A stretch of 64,000 nucleotides of DNA from Porphyrobacter sp. SLTP (GTDB taxonomy: Bacteria > Pseudomonadota > Alphaproteobacteria > Sphingomonadales > Sphingomonadaceae), in contig NZ_JAAALE010000003.1 in assembly GCF_009905735.1 (NCBI RefSeq), forward strand, positions 203,757 through 267,756, read 5' to 3'. Both the position numbers and the translations under genes were made by a program. The notes under the pieces were generated by a model. It saw only the letters and a program-made list of their open reading frames with translations. It was not told where the DNA came from and did no database searches. This document shows positions 16,121 through 24,753 of the stretch, piece after piece (the first letter of the stretch is position 1; every line of letters starts with the position of its first letter).

Positions 16121-16576
16121 ATGAGCGGCGATCCCGAGGATATTCGCAACTGGCAGCGCCGCGCCGACGGGGTCACCACCTCGGGCAAGCTTGAAGCGCA
16201 TGATCCGGCGCGCCTCGCGGCCATTGGCGTGCGGCATGTGGTGAACCTCGCACTGGCCGAGCACCCCGAAGCACTGGCGGATGAGGCGGCGCTGTTGGCG
16301 GCTGCGGGGATCGCTTACACCCACATCCCGGTGCCCTTCGACGCGCCGACGCCTGCCCATGTCGCGGCACTGACCGAAGCGCTCGCCGCTCAGTCCGGCC
16401 CGCATCATGTGCATTGCATCATGAACTGGCGGGTGACGGCGTTCTTCTATTTGCTCGACTGCGCGGCGGGTGTACCTGAACCCGAGGCCCGCGCGCGGAT
16501 GGCACTGGTGTGGAACCCGTTGGAGGACGAGCAAGCGCCTGCGGTGTGGCGGGCGCTGGTGACGGGCGGGGCGTGA
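16121..16576 (+). CDS. Protein tyrosine phosphatase-like (DSP/BLH-type) protein
   Basis: 151 residues. TSGKLEAHDPARLAAIGVRHVVNLAL is the N-terminal half typical of the small dual-specificity phosphatase-like family. HHVHCIMNWRVTAFFY holds a C-x4-R P-loop, but the usual Gly is replaced by Asn. The Cys and Arg remain, so catalysis is possible but unproven. It starts three bases after the Asp-box gene, so it probably shares that transcript. No signal peptide is seen, so it is cytosolic, unlike its two upstream neighbours. Confidence 0.75.
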   Translation: MSGDPEDIRNWQRRADGVTTSGKLEAHDPARLAAIGVRHVVNLALAEHPEALADEAALLAAAGIAYTHIPVPFDAPTPAHVAALTEALAAQSGPHHVHCIMNWRVTAFFYLLDCAAGVPEPEARARMALVWNPLEDEQAPAVWRALVTGGA

Positions 16577-16577
16577 T

Positions 16578-16603
16578 CTCCCTCTCCCGCAAGGGGAGGG
16601 GAG
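16578..16603. terminator. Imperfect hairpin between convergent genes
   Basis: CTCCCTCTCCC-gcaa-GGGGAGGGGAG folds with one or two imperfect pairs in the 27-base gap between the phosphatase and the VOC gene. No clear T run follows on either strand. Confidence 0.35.
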
Positions 16604-17005
16604 TTACGTGGTGAAAAAATTCAACTCCAGCAGCACATTGTTCGGGTCAGCGGTAAAAATCTGCCTGAGGCCAATCGAGGGGATATCATTCACCCGGTAT
16701 TCCGCCCCGCGCGCATCCAGCCGCGCCTTCACCACATCAAACGCCCCGCAGCGCAGCGCGACATGGTGGATCGCCCCGGTCTCGGCGCCGGGCATCACGG
16801 CGCGGTCAAAGGCGCGCGGGCAATCGACCGAATTGATGTGCAGGATCGCCTGCCCGCTCGCGTCGTACATCCAGCGCACCTGATGCGGCGGGAGCGGCGG
16901 CGGGCCGTCGCGTTCTTCCAAATCGAGCAGCTCGGCATAGAACCGCGCGGTCTCGGCGAGCCGGTCGGTGATGATGTTCACATGGTCAAGGCGTTCAACG
17001 ATCAT
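16604..17005 (-). CDS. VOC family (glyoxalase-like) protein
   Basis: 133 residues from the ATG at 17003-17005, which starts the first strand directly (MIVERLDHVNIITDRLAETARFY). The second half has HHVALRCGAFDVVKARLDARG and ends DPNNVLLELNFF. Metal ligands are probably H in LDHVNI, H in HHVAL and E in LLELNF. Single-domain VOC proteins of this length act as dimers; the reaction is unknown. A longer upstream open frame exists but lies over the serine hydrolase gene and is not credible. It is 50 bases downstream of that gene on the same strand. Confidence 0.85.
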   Translation of the reverse strand: MIVERLDHVNIITDRLAETARFYAELLDLEERDGPPPLPPHQVRWMYDASGQAILHINSVDCPRAFDRAVMPGAETGAIHHVALRCGAFDVVKARLDARGAEYRVNDIPSIGLRQIFTADPNNVLLELNFFTT

Positions 17006-17055
17006 GGGCGCCAGATTGCGCGCGCCGCCCGCGGCTGACCACTGCGAAAAATGGG

Positions 17056-18324
17056 CTAGTCGCGCGCAGGCCCGGTATAGTCCGCGCCGTAGACCGCGAT
17101 CCGGAAATCGCGATGCAGATCGGTATCGAACGGCAGCTTCTGGGTCGCGAAGACCACCGCCATGTTCTGCGCCGGATCGACCCAGAACAGCATCGAGGGG
17201 TAACCATCCCAATAGAACTCGCCGACACTGCCGCGGTTTTCCTCGGGCGTTGCCGGCGGTGCGGTGCGCACGAAGACATCGAAGCCGAACCCGCCGCCGC
17301 CCTTGCCCACCAGCCATGAACGGTTCGCGGGCGCAATGCGCGGATCGAGCTGGTCACTCGCCATCAGCCGGACGGTCGAGGGCTTGAGGATGCGGACCCC
17401 GTTCAGCGCGCCTTCGCCCAGCAGCATCCGCGCGAATGTCATGTAATCATCGACCGTCGTGACGATCCCCGATCCGCCCATCGTCATCGGCTGGCCCATG
17501 AAACTGGCGTTGAGCAGTCTGTCATCCGGCCACGGGGCCAGCGCGCCGTTCTCGCCTTCATAGATGCGGGCGAGCCGCTGGCGGTCGGCAGCGGTGCGCT
17601 GCCACCCGCTGTCCGCCATGCCGAGCGGCTGGAAGACATGCTGCGCGACATAGTCGGCGAAGGGCTGGCCCGACAGCACCTCGACCAGCCGCGCCTGCAC
17701 ATCCACGCCCGCGCTGTAATTCCAGTGCGTGCCGGGATCGAACAGCAGCGGCACCTGCGCCATTTTCTGCGAGAACTCCGCAAGCGTGTTGGTGGAGGAC
17801 AGCGGCTGAAGCTCGGCCCACACCCGGTCGGCGGCGTTCTCGGGCGGGCCTTCGGGGCCATAGGTGAAGCCCGCCGTATGGCGCAGCACATCGCGCACCG
17901 TCACCTTGCGTGAGGGCGCGCGCAGGATCGGCAAGCCATCGGGGCTCGTCCCATCGGCCACCTTGAGCGCCGCATATTCCGGCAGGTGCCATTCGAGCGG
18001 ATCGTCGAGCCCGAACCTGCCCTGTTCCCACAGCTGCATCAGCGCGGTGCCGGTGACCGGTTTGGTCATCGAATAGATCTGGAAGAGTGTGTCACGCGCG
18101 ATGGGGCGGGCCGCCTCACGGTCAGCATCGCCCGCGGTAGCAAAGCAGGCTTCGGTGCCGTCTTTCCACACCAGCGCAGAAGCGCCGACCGTGCGGCCTT
18201 CTGTCACAGCGCGGTCAAGGAAGGCGGCGATGGCGGCGCAGTCGGGTGCAAACGGGGCAGTTTCATGCGCGGCCACAGGCACCGACAGCAGCACCAGCGC
18301 CGCCCCTGCAATTGCCTTGATCAT
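17056..18324 (-). CDS. Exported serine hydrolase, class C beta-lactamase family
   Basis: 422 residues with a signal peptide (about 1-19, SVPVAA/H). The catalytic S-x-x-K is S85-M-T-K88 (YSMTKP) and the second motif is Y203-S-A. HTAGFTYG at about 150 is a conserved block of esterase-type members. A late HxG/KxG equivalent may be GKGGGGFGFDVF. The family includes esterases, D-aminopeptidases and penicillin-binding enzymes; a beta-lactamase role should not be assumed. It ends 50 bases before the VOC gene and starts 21 bases after purU, so it may be read through from purU. Confidence 0.87.
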   Translation of the reverse strand: MIKAIAGAALVLLSVPVAAHETAPFAPDCAAIAAFLDRAVTEGRTVGASALVWKDGTEACFATAGDADREAARPIARDTLFQIYSMTKPVTGTALMQLWEQGRFGLDDPLEWHLPEYAALKVADGTSPDGLPILRAPSRKVTVRDVLRHTAGFTYGPEGPPENAADRVWAELQPLSSTNTLAEFSQKMAQVPLLFDPGTHWNYSAGVDVQARLVEVLSGQPFADYVAQHVFQPLGMADSGWQRTAADRQRLARIYEGENGALAPWPDDRLLNASFMGQPMTMGGSGIVTTVDDYMTFARMLLGEGALNGVRILKPSTVRLMASDQLDPRIAPANRSWLVGKGGGGFGFDVFVRTAPPATPEENRGSVGEFYWDGYPSMLFWVDPAQNMAVVFATQKLPFDTDLHRDFRIAVYGADYTGPARD

Positions 18325-18345
18325 ACGCCGCTCCCCCCGATTGAC

Positions 18346-19212
18346 TTAGCCCCTGAACACCACCGTCCGCGTGCCGTTCATCAAGACCCGTTCCTGCGCA
18401 AACAGCCGCACCGCTTCGGCAAGCACCCGGCGTTCGATATCGCGGCCCTTGCGCACCAGATCTTCGGGGCTGTCGGCATGGGTGATGCGCTCGACATCCT
18501 GATGGATGATCGGGCCTTCGTCCAAGTCGGCGGTGACGAAATGGGCGGTCGCGCCGATGATCTTCACGCCGCGTTCGTGGGCCTGATGGTAAGGCCGCGC
18601 GCCCTTGAAGCCGGGCAGGAAGGAGTGGTGGATGTTGATGCAGCGCCCCGCGAAATGGGCGGATTGCTCGTCCGAGAACACCTGCATGTAGCGCGCGAGC
18701 ACGATCAGCTCGGCGTCGGTCGCGTCCGCCAACGCGCGGAATTGCGCCTCGGCTGCGGGCTTGGTGTCGGGGGTCACCGGGATGTGGTGGAACGGGATAT
18801 CGCCGATATCCACCCGGATCGCGGCCTCGCGCGGGTGGTTGGAGACGATCGCCACCGGGTCGATGGGCAATTCGCCGGTCCGCCAGCGGTAGAGCAGATC
18901 GACGAGGCAGTGATCGAACTTGCTGACCAGGATGATCGTGCGGCGCGGGCGGTCTTCCGTCGCCATCTTCCAGTCCATCGCGAATTCCGCCGCCAGCGCG
19001 GCGAAATCGGCGCGCAGCCCCTCGGCGGTTGAGCCATCCGGGTCGAACACCACGCGCATGAAAAAGCGGTCGGCGCCCCCGTTCCCGACGCGATCGTTGA
19101 ACTGTTGCGCGTCGAGGATGTTGCAATTGCGCTCGAACAAGAAGCCCGTGACCCGCGCGGTGATGCCGGGCCGATCGGGACAGGCGAGGGTGAGGATCAG
19201 GGGTTGGGCCAT
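18346..19212 (-). CDS. purU: Formyltetrahydrofolate deformylase
   Basis: 288 residues. An N-terminal ACT domain ([17 protein letters not shown]) is followed by a formyltransferase-like domain with the N193-x-H195...D231 catalytic triad ([29 protein letters not shown]). It hydrolyses 10-formyl-THF to THF and formate. The start is one base after the stop of the nitronate monooxygenase gene. The full length and all motifs match PurU. Two genes upstream on the same strand is purT, which consumes formate; see findings. Confidence 0.95.
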   Translation of the reverse strand: MAQPLILTLACPDRPGITARVTGFLFERNCNILDAQQFNDRVGNGGADRFFMRVVFDPDGSTAEGLRADFAALAAEFAMDWKMATEDRPRRTIILVSKFDHCLVDLLYRWRTGELPIDPVAIVSNHPREAAIRVDIGDIPFHHIPVTPDTKPAAEAQFRALADATDAELIVLARYMQVFSDEQSAHFAGRCINIHHSFLPGFKGARPYHQAHERGVKIIGATAHFVTADLDEGPIIHQDVERITHADSPEDLVRKGRDIERRVLAEAVRLFAQERVLMNGTRTVVFRG

Positions 19213-19213
19213 C

Positions 19214-20221
19214 TTACCGCGCGAGCGCCGCCTCGCACTGGCTCATCAATTCGGCGATGATGTCGGCGGCGGGTTCTTCCTTGGTGACCATCCCGACCGA
19301 TTGCCCGGCCATGACAGAGCCGTTTTCGACATCGCCCTCGATCACCGCGCGGCGCAGGGCACCGGCCCAGAAATGCTCGATCTGGAGCTGCGCTTCGCCC
19401 ATGTCGACTTCGCCCGCGTCGAGCAGAGCGGCGACTTCGCGCTGCTTGGCGGTGAATTCCTCGGTGCCCTTGTTCTTCAGCGCGCGCACGGGGATCACCG
19501 GCAGGCGCGGATCGACCTGCACGCTGGCGACGGCTTCACGGGCCGAGGCGCGGAAGAAGGCCTTCTTGAAATCGGGATGCGCGATGCTTTCGGTGGCGCA
19601 GGCGAAGCGGGTGCCGAGCTGGACGCCCGCCGCGCCCATTTCGAGATAGCTGGCAATCGCCTCGCCGCGGCCGATGCCGCCGGCGACGAAGATCAGATGC
19701 TCGGCCGCGAGTTCGGGAAGGATTTCCTGCGCCAGCACGGAGGTGGAGACCGGGCCGATATGGCCACCCGCTTCCATGCCCTCAATCACCATCGCATCCG
19801 CGCCGGAGCGCAGCAGCTTCTTGGCGAGCGCTAGCGTGGGGGCGAAGCAAATGACCTTGGCGCCGCCCTCCTTGATCGCCTCGACGCTGCCCTTGGGCGG
19901 GATGCCGCCCGCCAGCACCACATGGGTCACGCCGTGCTTGCGGCACACCGCGATCAGATCGAACAGGCCGGGGTGCATGGTGATGAGGTTGACGCCGAAG
20001 GGCTTCGATGTGAGCGCCTTGGTCGCGGCAATCTCGCGGTCGAGCAGTTCGGGCGTCATCGCCCCGCAGGCGATCACGCCGAAGCCGCCTGCGTTGCTGA
20101 TGGCGGCGACAAGGTTGCGCTCGCTCACCCAGCTCATTGCGCCGCACATGATCGCGGTCTCGCAGCCGAGGAAGTCGGTGCCGCGCCGCATCAGGGCGGC
20201 GGTGTGGGGATAGGTTGTCAT
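19214..20221 (-). CDS. Nitronate monooxygenase family flavoprotein
   Basis: 335 residues from the ATG at 20219-20221. A TIM-barrel FMN protein of the 2-nitropropane dioxygenase/NMO family: [11 protein letters not shown] at the N-terminus, [10 protein letters not shown] around the catalytic or flavin-contact His, [18 protein letters not shown] FVAGGIGRG, and GVQLGTRF at the phosphate site. It oxidises nitronates in known members, but the family also includes enoyl-ACP reductase-like and lipid enzymes. It lies between purT (10 bases) and purU (1 base) in one operon. Longer upstream open frame is ignored because it covers the purT gene. Confidence 0.87.
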   Translation of the reverse strand: MTTYPHTAALMRRGTDFLGCETAIMCGAMSWVSERNLVAAISNAGGFGVIACGAMTPELLDREIAATKALTSKPFGVNLITMHPGLFDLIAVCRKHGVTHVVLAGGIPPKGSVEAIKEGGAKVICFAPTLALAKKLLRSGADAMVIEGMEAGGHIGPVSTSVLAQEILPELAAEHLIFVAGGIGRGEAIASYLEMGAAGVQLGTRFACATESIAHPDFKKAFFRASAREAVASVQVDPRLPVIPVRALKNKGTEEFTAKQREVAALLDAGEVDMGEAQLQIEHFWAGALRRAVIEGDVENGSVMAGQSVGMVTKEEPAADIIAELMSQCEAALAR

Positions 20222-20231
20222 GGCGCGCGCC

Positions 20232-21419
20232 CTAGTCGCTTGTCGGCGAATAGACAATCCGCACGGCTGCGGCGGCTTGCTTGGCAAGTTCGACCGCAGC
20301 GGGCGCGCCAGCGGCACGGGCGAGCGCCACGCCCATCCGGCGGTAAGGCCGGGTGACGGGCTTTCCGAAGATCCGCACGTCCACATCGGGCGAGAGGGCG
20401 AGCGCATCGGCCAGCCCCTCGAAGCCGAAGTCATCGCAATCGCGGTCCGCCAGGATCACGGCGGACGCCGCAGGACGGGCCGTGATGCTACCGGGAACGG
20501 GCAGGCCGAGGATCGCGCGGGCGTGGAGGTCGAACTCGTTCAAGTCCTGTGAGGCCAGCGTCACCATCCCGGTGTCATGCGGGCGCGGGGACAGTTCGGA
20601 GAAGATCACCTCCTCGCCCTTCACAAAGAACTCGACGCCGTAGAGCCCCCAGCCGCGTCCGCCGCCTTGCAGCGCGGTGGTGACCTTGGCCGCCATGTCC
20701 TGTGCGGCGGCCAGTGCGGTGGGGCTCATCGCGGCTGGCTGCCAGCTTTCGCGGTAATCGCCGCGCTCCTGCCGGTGGCCGATGGGCGGGCAGAAGCTGA
20801 TCCCGCCAGCGTGGCGGACGGTCAACAAGGTGATTTCATAGTCGAAGGCAATGAACTGTTCCAAGATCACCCGAGCCCGGTCACCGCGCATATTGGCAAC
20901 GGCATAGTCCCAAGCGGCCTCCAGCGCCTCGGGCGTGTCGACCTTGCTCTGACCCTTGCCCGATGAGGACATCACGGGCTTCATCACCAGCGGGTAGCCG
21001 ATCCGCGCGGCTACCTCCTCAGCTTCGGCAAAGCTTTCGGCATAGCCATATTGCGACGTTACCAGCCCCAATTCGCCCGCGGCCAGATCGCGGATCGCAT
21101 CGCGGTTCATGGTCAGCTGCGCCGCGCGGGCGGAGGGGACGATGGTGAAGCCCTCTGCCTCCAGATCGGCGAGCACCTCGGTGCGGATCGCCTCGATTTC
21201 GGGGACGATCAGATCGGGCCGGTGCTTTTCCGCCGCTGCCCGCAGCGCAGCGCCGTCGAGCATGGAGAACACCTCGCGCGCGTCTGCCAGCTGCATGGCA
21301 GGGGCGTTGTCATAGCTGTCACAGGCGATCACCCGCGCGCCGAGGCGCTTGGCGGCAATCACGAATTCGCGGCCCAGCTCGCCCGAACCGAGCAGCAGGA
21401 TGGTGGCAATGTGGCTCAT
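20232..21419 (-). CDS. purT: Formate-dependent phosphoribosylglycinamide formyltransferase 2
   Basis: 395 residues from the ATG at 21417-21419 ([18 protein letters not shown]). An ATP-grasp enzyme: [14 protein letters not shown] is the nucleotide loop, [29 protein letters not shown] the metal- and substrate-binding block. PurT uses formate, ATP and GAR to make formyl-GAR in purine synthesis, independent of folate. This distinguishes it from PurK, which is shorter and lacks this block. It is the first gene of the purT-NMO-purU run. An ATG 18 bases earlier is possible. Confidence 0.95.
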   Translation of the reverse strand: MSHIATILLLGSGELGREFVIAAKRLGARVIACDSYDNAPAMQLADAREVFSMLDGAALRAAAEKHRPDLIVPEIEAIRTEVLADLEAEGFTIVPSARAAQLTMNRDAIRDLAAGELGLVTSQYGYAESFAEAEEVAARIGYPLVMKPVMSSSGKGQSKVDTPEALEAAWDYAVANMRGDRARVILEQFIAFDYEITLLTVRHAGGISFCPPIGHRQERGDYRESWQPAAMSPTALAAAQDMAAKVTTALQGGGRGWGLYGVEFFVKGEEVIFSELSPRPHDTGMVTLASQDLNEFDLHARAILGLPVPGSITARPAASAVILADRDCDDFGFEGLADALALSPDVDVRIFGKPVTRPYRRMGVALARAAGAPAAVELAKQAAAAVRIVYSPTSD

Positions 21420-21462
21420 GCGGGAGGCATTACCCATCCGCCGGCCCGAGTCTAGCCGGGCG

Positions 21463-22422
21463 TCACGCCGCGCGGCGATACCCTGCCACAGCCACCTTCC
21501 CTCCGCCTCCGGCGCGCGCCAGCACAAGGCCCAGCTCCGCTTCCCGCAAGGTCCAGTCGACCGTGCATTCGACCCGCGCAAGGCCAGCGCTGGCGGTCAA
21601 TTGCGGCGCCTTGGCCGAGACGGGAGCGGCGAGGCCGGCGAAGGTAGTGACCACATCCTCCGCCCATTCGCGCGCGCCGCGTGAGGTCATTTCGGGCAGC
21701 ACCACCGCGAAGCGCTCGCCATCCAGCTGCGCCAGTTCATGCCCCGGAAGCGCCATTGTTTCGAGGAACTTGGCAAAGCCCCACAACACTTCATCCGCCG
21801 TGCGCTGGCCATAACGCATCAGCAGCGCCCGCATCGCATCGACCGCGAAGACCGCGATCATCTGCCCGCCGCCCTTGGCGAGGTGCCGCCGCAAGCTGGC
21901 GCAAAACGCCTGCCGGTTCGCGAGCCCCGTCAGCGGATCGGTGACCGCGCGGGCGTGCAATTCGCCTTCGAGGCTCCGCACCTGCTGGACGGATCGCATC
22001 AGGCACATTGCACCATCGGGCGTGCCGGTGTTGTCGCACATCGGCCTGAGGCTGAGAGCATACCAGCGCTGGCAATGCGCTTCACGGCAGGTGTCGCGTT
22101 CGGGGCAGGCGATCACTGGAAACTCCGTCCAGCCGGCCTGCGTGCGTCCGGCGAGCGCCGCGTTGACATGCTCACCCAGAAAAGCGGCATGATTGCGATC
22201 AGCCAGGTCAGTGATGTGCGGCAGCAGCAACGCGCCGGATAAATCGAGCCCCAGGTCGGCAATATTGGCCGATGCGTGAATGATGAACCCGTGCCGGTCG
22301 AGCCGGATAACAATATCGCCGGAAGTTTCCTCCAGCAGGCCATGCAAGACATGGCCTTCGACGTCACTCAAACCAATTTTCATGCCGACAGTGCCCCAGC
22401 GGTCCAACGAAAGATTCGCCAA
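21463..22422 (-). CDS. PAS domain protein with degenerate GGDEF domain
   Basis: 319 residues from a TTG at 22420-22422 with AGGAG four bases before it; an ATG at 22383 is the alternative. Residues 25-140 form a PAS-like domain with a cysteine cluster (C106, C112, C117) in [15 protein letters not shown]. Residues 155-315 are a GGDEF fold: DPLTGLANR is intact, but the active-site loop reads LDGERF (234-238 D-G-E-R-F) instead of GG[DE]EF. Two signature positions are lost, so cyclase activity is unlikely; a substrate- or partner-sensing role is more probable. It lies downstream of the PilZ-HTH gene across an AT-rich gap. Confidence 0.85.
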   Translation of the reverse strand: MANLSLDRWGTVGMKIGLSDVEGHVLHGLLEETSGDIVIRLDRHGFIIHASANIADLGLDLSGALLLPHITDLADRNHAAFLGEHVNAALAGRTQAGWTEFPVIACPERDTCREAHCQRWYALSLRPMCDNTGTPDGAMCLMRSVQQVRSLEGELHARAVTDPLTGLANRQAFCASLRRHLAKGGGQMIAVFAVDAMRALLMRYGQRTADEVLWGFAKFLETMALPGHELAQLDGERFAVVLPEMTSRGAREWAEDVVTTFAGLAAPVSAKAPQLTASAGLARVECTVDWTLREAELGLVLARAGGGGKVAVAGYRRAA

Positions 22423-22593
22423 CTCGCTCCTAGTCAGATTTACTTGGTAACTAACGCGATTCGATTAGGTGAAAACATTCCCCTGTTTTCCCGAAAAAGA
22501 CTCATATTATTGTTAGCTAAGTAAGTATACTAGACTAAAAAACGAATCACCTCCGGGTTTCGTTTACCATATTTTGCAATTGGGGCAGTCTAT

Positions 22594-22607
22594 CCAATAC
22601 GTATTGG
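22594..22607. promoter_or_regulatory. Perfect palindrome in AT-rich promoter region
   Basis: CCAATACGTATTGG is a perfect 14-bp palindrome in the gap 22423-22650 between the PilZ-HTH and GGDEF genes. The gap is clearly richer in A/T than its surroundings and contains several TATACT-like stretches on the minus strand, consistent with a promoter for the GGDEF gene. Confidence 0.45.
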
Positions 22608-22650
22608 CCGCAGTAGGTAACGACTTCTAGCCTCAGGTGCCCGGAACTGC

Positions 22651-23325
22651 TTACAGTTCGATCATGATCCTGACGGATTGGGGGGAGGTTCCACAAGCTG
22701 TGGCAATCCGCTCGCGGCATTCGGCGATCACGGCGCCGATCTCACCATCGCTGCCCGGGCCGGGGGCGAGCATGTCGGGCGCGACGCCGAGCGCGGCGGC
22801 AATCGCATCCAGACGTTCGGGCAGGGGGCGGGCCTTGCCCTTCTCCCATGCCCAGACGGTCGGCTTACTGACCCCGAGCGCGGTTGCGACTTCGGCCAGC
22901 GTCAGCCCCGCCTCGCGCCGCAGCCGGTTGAGCCGCGTCCCGAGCGCCTCGCTCGATGGCTTCGCCGGGGACGATGGGCGCGGCTGGCTCGGCACGCCGG
23001 GCGCAAAGCCCTGCAATTGCGCAGCGGCCAATGCGGCAGGACTAATCGCCTGTTCGAAGGCGCAGCCGTACAACCGCTCACTGCGCCACACCACGGACGC
23101 CGTGACGATCCCCGCCTCGGGCAGATCGAGCGCCAGCTGCTCGCCCGTTGCCAGATCGAGCGCGGTTTCGATCAGCAGCCCGGCAGCCGAGATATTGTGA
23201 ATGGTGACGTTGGCTTCCTCGCCATCAGGGGCCAGCCCGCTGGCCGACAGCCGTAAATCACGGCGAGGGGCGGCACGCTGGCTATCGCCCGCTGCCGCAG
23301 AATCGAGATGGGCCTTGATGGCCAT
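22651..23325 (-). CDS. PilZ domain fused to XRE-type helix-turn-helix
   Basis: 224 residues. The N-terminal half is a PilZ domain with R17-x3-R21 and N44-x-S46-x-x-G49, the two c-di-GMP-binding motifs. A Pro/Ser-rich linker (about 108-125) leads to an XRE helix-turn-helix (LNRLRREAGLTLAEVATALGVSKPTVWAWEKG). The combination suggests a DNA-binding protein that responds to c-di-GMP. It is encoded immediately upstream of the degenerate GGDEF gene on the same strand, so they may form a signalling pair. Target sites are unknown; the nearby palindrome is a candidate. Confidence 0.85.
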   Translation of the reverse strand: MAIKAHLDSAAAGDSQRAAPRRDLRLSASGLAPDGEEANVTIHNISAAGLLIETALDLATGEQLALDLPEAGIVTASVVWRSERLYGCAFEQAISPAALAAAQLQGFAPGVPSQPRPSSPAKPSSEALGTRLNRLRREAGLTLAEVATALGVSKPTVWAWEKGKARPLPERLDAIAAALGVAPDMLAPGPGSDGEIGAVIAECRERIATACGTSPQSVRIMIEL

Positions 23326-23429
23326 GATGTGCGCCCTTTCGCTCTCTGCGTGAGAGCCCGCACAATCCGGTTGGAAAGGTTAAAGCGCAGTCACCAACAA
23401 TGGTTAATTCCGACGAAGCGGACTGCTTT

Positions 23430-24701
23430 TCAGCTAACCGCATCCAGCCCGTAAGCCGTGTGCAGCACGCGCACGGCGAGTTCGGTCTCGTCTTCGTCGA
23501 TCATGACGCTGATCTTGATCTCGGAGGTCGAGATCGCCTGGATGTTGATCCCGCGATCGGACAGGGCCCGGAACATCGAGGACGCGACGCCCGCGTGGCT
23601 CTTCATGCCGACGCCGACGACAGAAATCTTGGCGATCTTGCTGTCGGTGATGATGCGGTTGAAGCCGATGGAATCGCGGCGATCTTCGAGCAATGCCTGC
23701 GCACGGGCGAGGTCGGACTGAGGGACAGTAAAGGTCACGTCGGTCTCACCCTTGTCGCGGCCGACGTTCTGGATAATCATGTCGACATTGATCGAGGCCG
23801 CAGCGAGCGGTTCAAAGATGTTGGCCACCGCGCCCGGACGGTCGGGCACGCGGGTGAGGATCACCTTCGCCTCGTTCTTGTCATGCGCGATGCCGGTCAC
23901 AAGCTGGCGTTCCATCAGGCCCTTCTCCACCAATTCGTCCATTTCTTCGTCCGAGACGATCATTGTCCCGGGCAGATCATCGGCAGGCGGGGCGCCGTCG
24001 CCGATAAAGCTCGATAGCACCTGCACCCGCACCTTTTCCTTCATGGCAAGGCCGACCGAGCGGGTCTGGAGCACCTTCGCCCCGACCGACGCGAGTTCGA
24101 GCATTTCTTCGTAGGTCACCGCCTTCTGCTTCTTCGCCTTGGCGACGATGCGCGGATCGGTGGTGTAGACGCCGTCAACGTCGGTGTAGATGTCGCAGCG
24201 ATCCGCCTTGATCGCCGCCGCCACGGCCACCGCCGAGGTGTCCGATCCGCCGCGCCCCAGCGTGGTAATGCGGCCATCCTCCGAAACGCCCTGAAAGCCC
24301 GGGATCACCGCGATCTCGCCCGCTTCCATCGCGGCGATCAGCGCGGGCGCGTCAATTTCGTCGATGCGGGCCTTGGCGTGGGCTTCGATGGTCTTGATCG
24401 GGAGCTGCCAGCCAAGCCAGCTGCGCGCCTTGCATCCGAGCGCTTGCAGCGTGAGCGCCAGCAAGCCGCTGGTAACCTGCTCGCCGCTGGCCACCACGAC
24501 ATCATATTCCGCCGGATCGTAGAGCGGATTGGCCTCGCGGCAGAAGTTCACGAGCCGGTCGGTCTCGCCCGCCATGGCGCTGACCACCACGGCGACCTGA
24601 TCGCCGCGGGCCGCCTGCGCGCGCACAATATTGGCCACCCGGCGGATACGCTCCGTCCCGGCCATCGAGGTGCCGCCGAATTTCATCACGATACGAGCCA
24701 A
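23430..24701 (-). CDS. lysC: Aspartate kinase
   Basis: 423 residues. KFGGTSM opens the kinase domain, GRGGSDTSAVAVAAAI is the second signature, and two C-terminal ACT domains (VPDRPGAVANIFEPL; VGVGMKSHAGVASSMF) provide feedback control, probably by lysine and threonine. It makes aspartyl phosphate for the lysine, threonine, methionine and diaminopimelate pathways. The start codon is TTG (24699-24701), with GGAG about ten bases upstream; no ATG fits the conserved N-terminus. It is divergent from ubiG with only 52 bases between them. Confidence 0.96.
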   Translation of the reverse strand: MARIVMKFGGTSMAGTERIRRVANIVRAQAARGDQVAVVVSAMAGETDRLVNFCREANPLYDPAEYDVVVASGEQVTSGLLALTLQALGCKARSWLGWQLPIKTIEAHAKARIDEIDAPALIAAMEAGEIAVIPGFQGVSEDGRITTLGRGGSDTSAVAVAAAIKADRCDIYTDVDGVYTTDPRIVAKAKKQKAVTYEEMLELASVGAKVLQTRSVGLAMKEKVRVQVLSSFIGDGAPPADDLPGTMIVSDEEMDELVEKGLMERQLVTGIAHDKNEAKVILTRVPDRPGAVANIFEPLAAASINVDMIIQNVGRDKGETDVTFTVPQSDLARAQALLEDRRDSIGFNRIITDSKIAKISVVGVGMKSHAGVASSMFRALSDRGINIQAISTSEIKISVMIDEDETELAVRVLHTAYGLDAVS

Positions 24702-24753
24702 GGCGCCAAAGCTCCTGCTGGTGAGTGTTCGCGGCGGCTGTTAAGGGCGGTTT

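Noticed and set aside
14750..16534. 594-residue minus-strand open frame over the Asp-box and phosphatase genes
   Set aside because: Antisense across two well-supported genes; no domain seen.
17056..18324. Beta-lactamase resistance gene
   Set aside because: The S-x-x-K and Y-S-A motifs define the broad serine hydrolase family; esterase and peptidase members share them, so resistance cannot be claimed.
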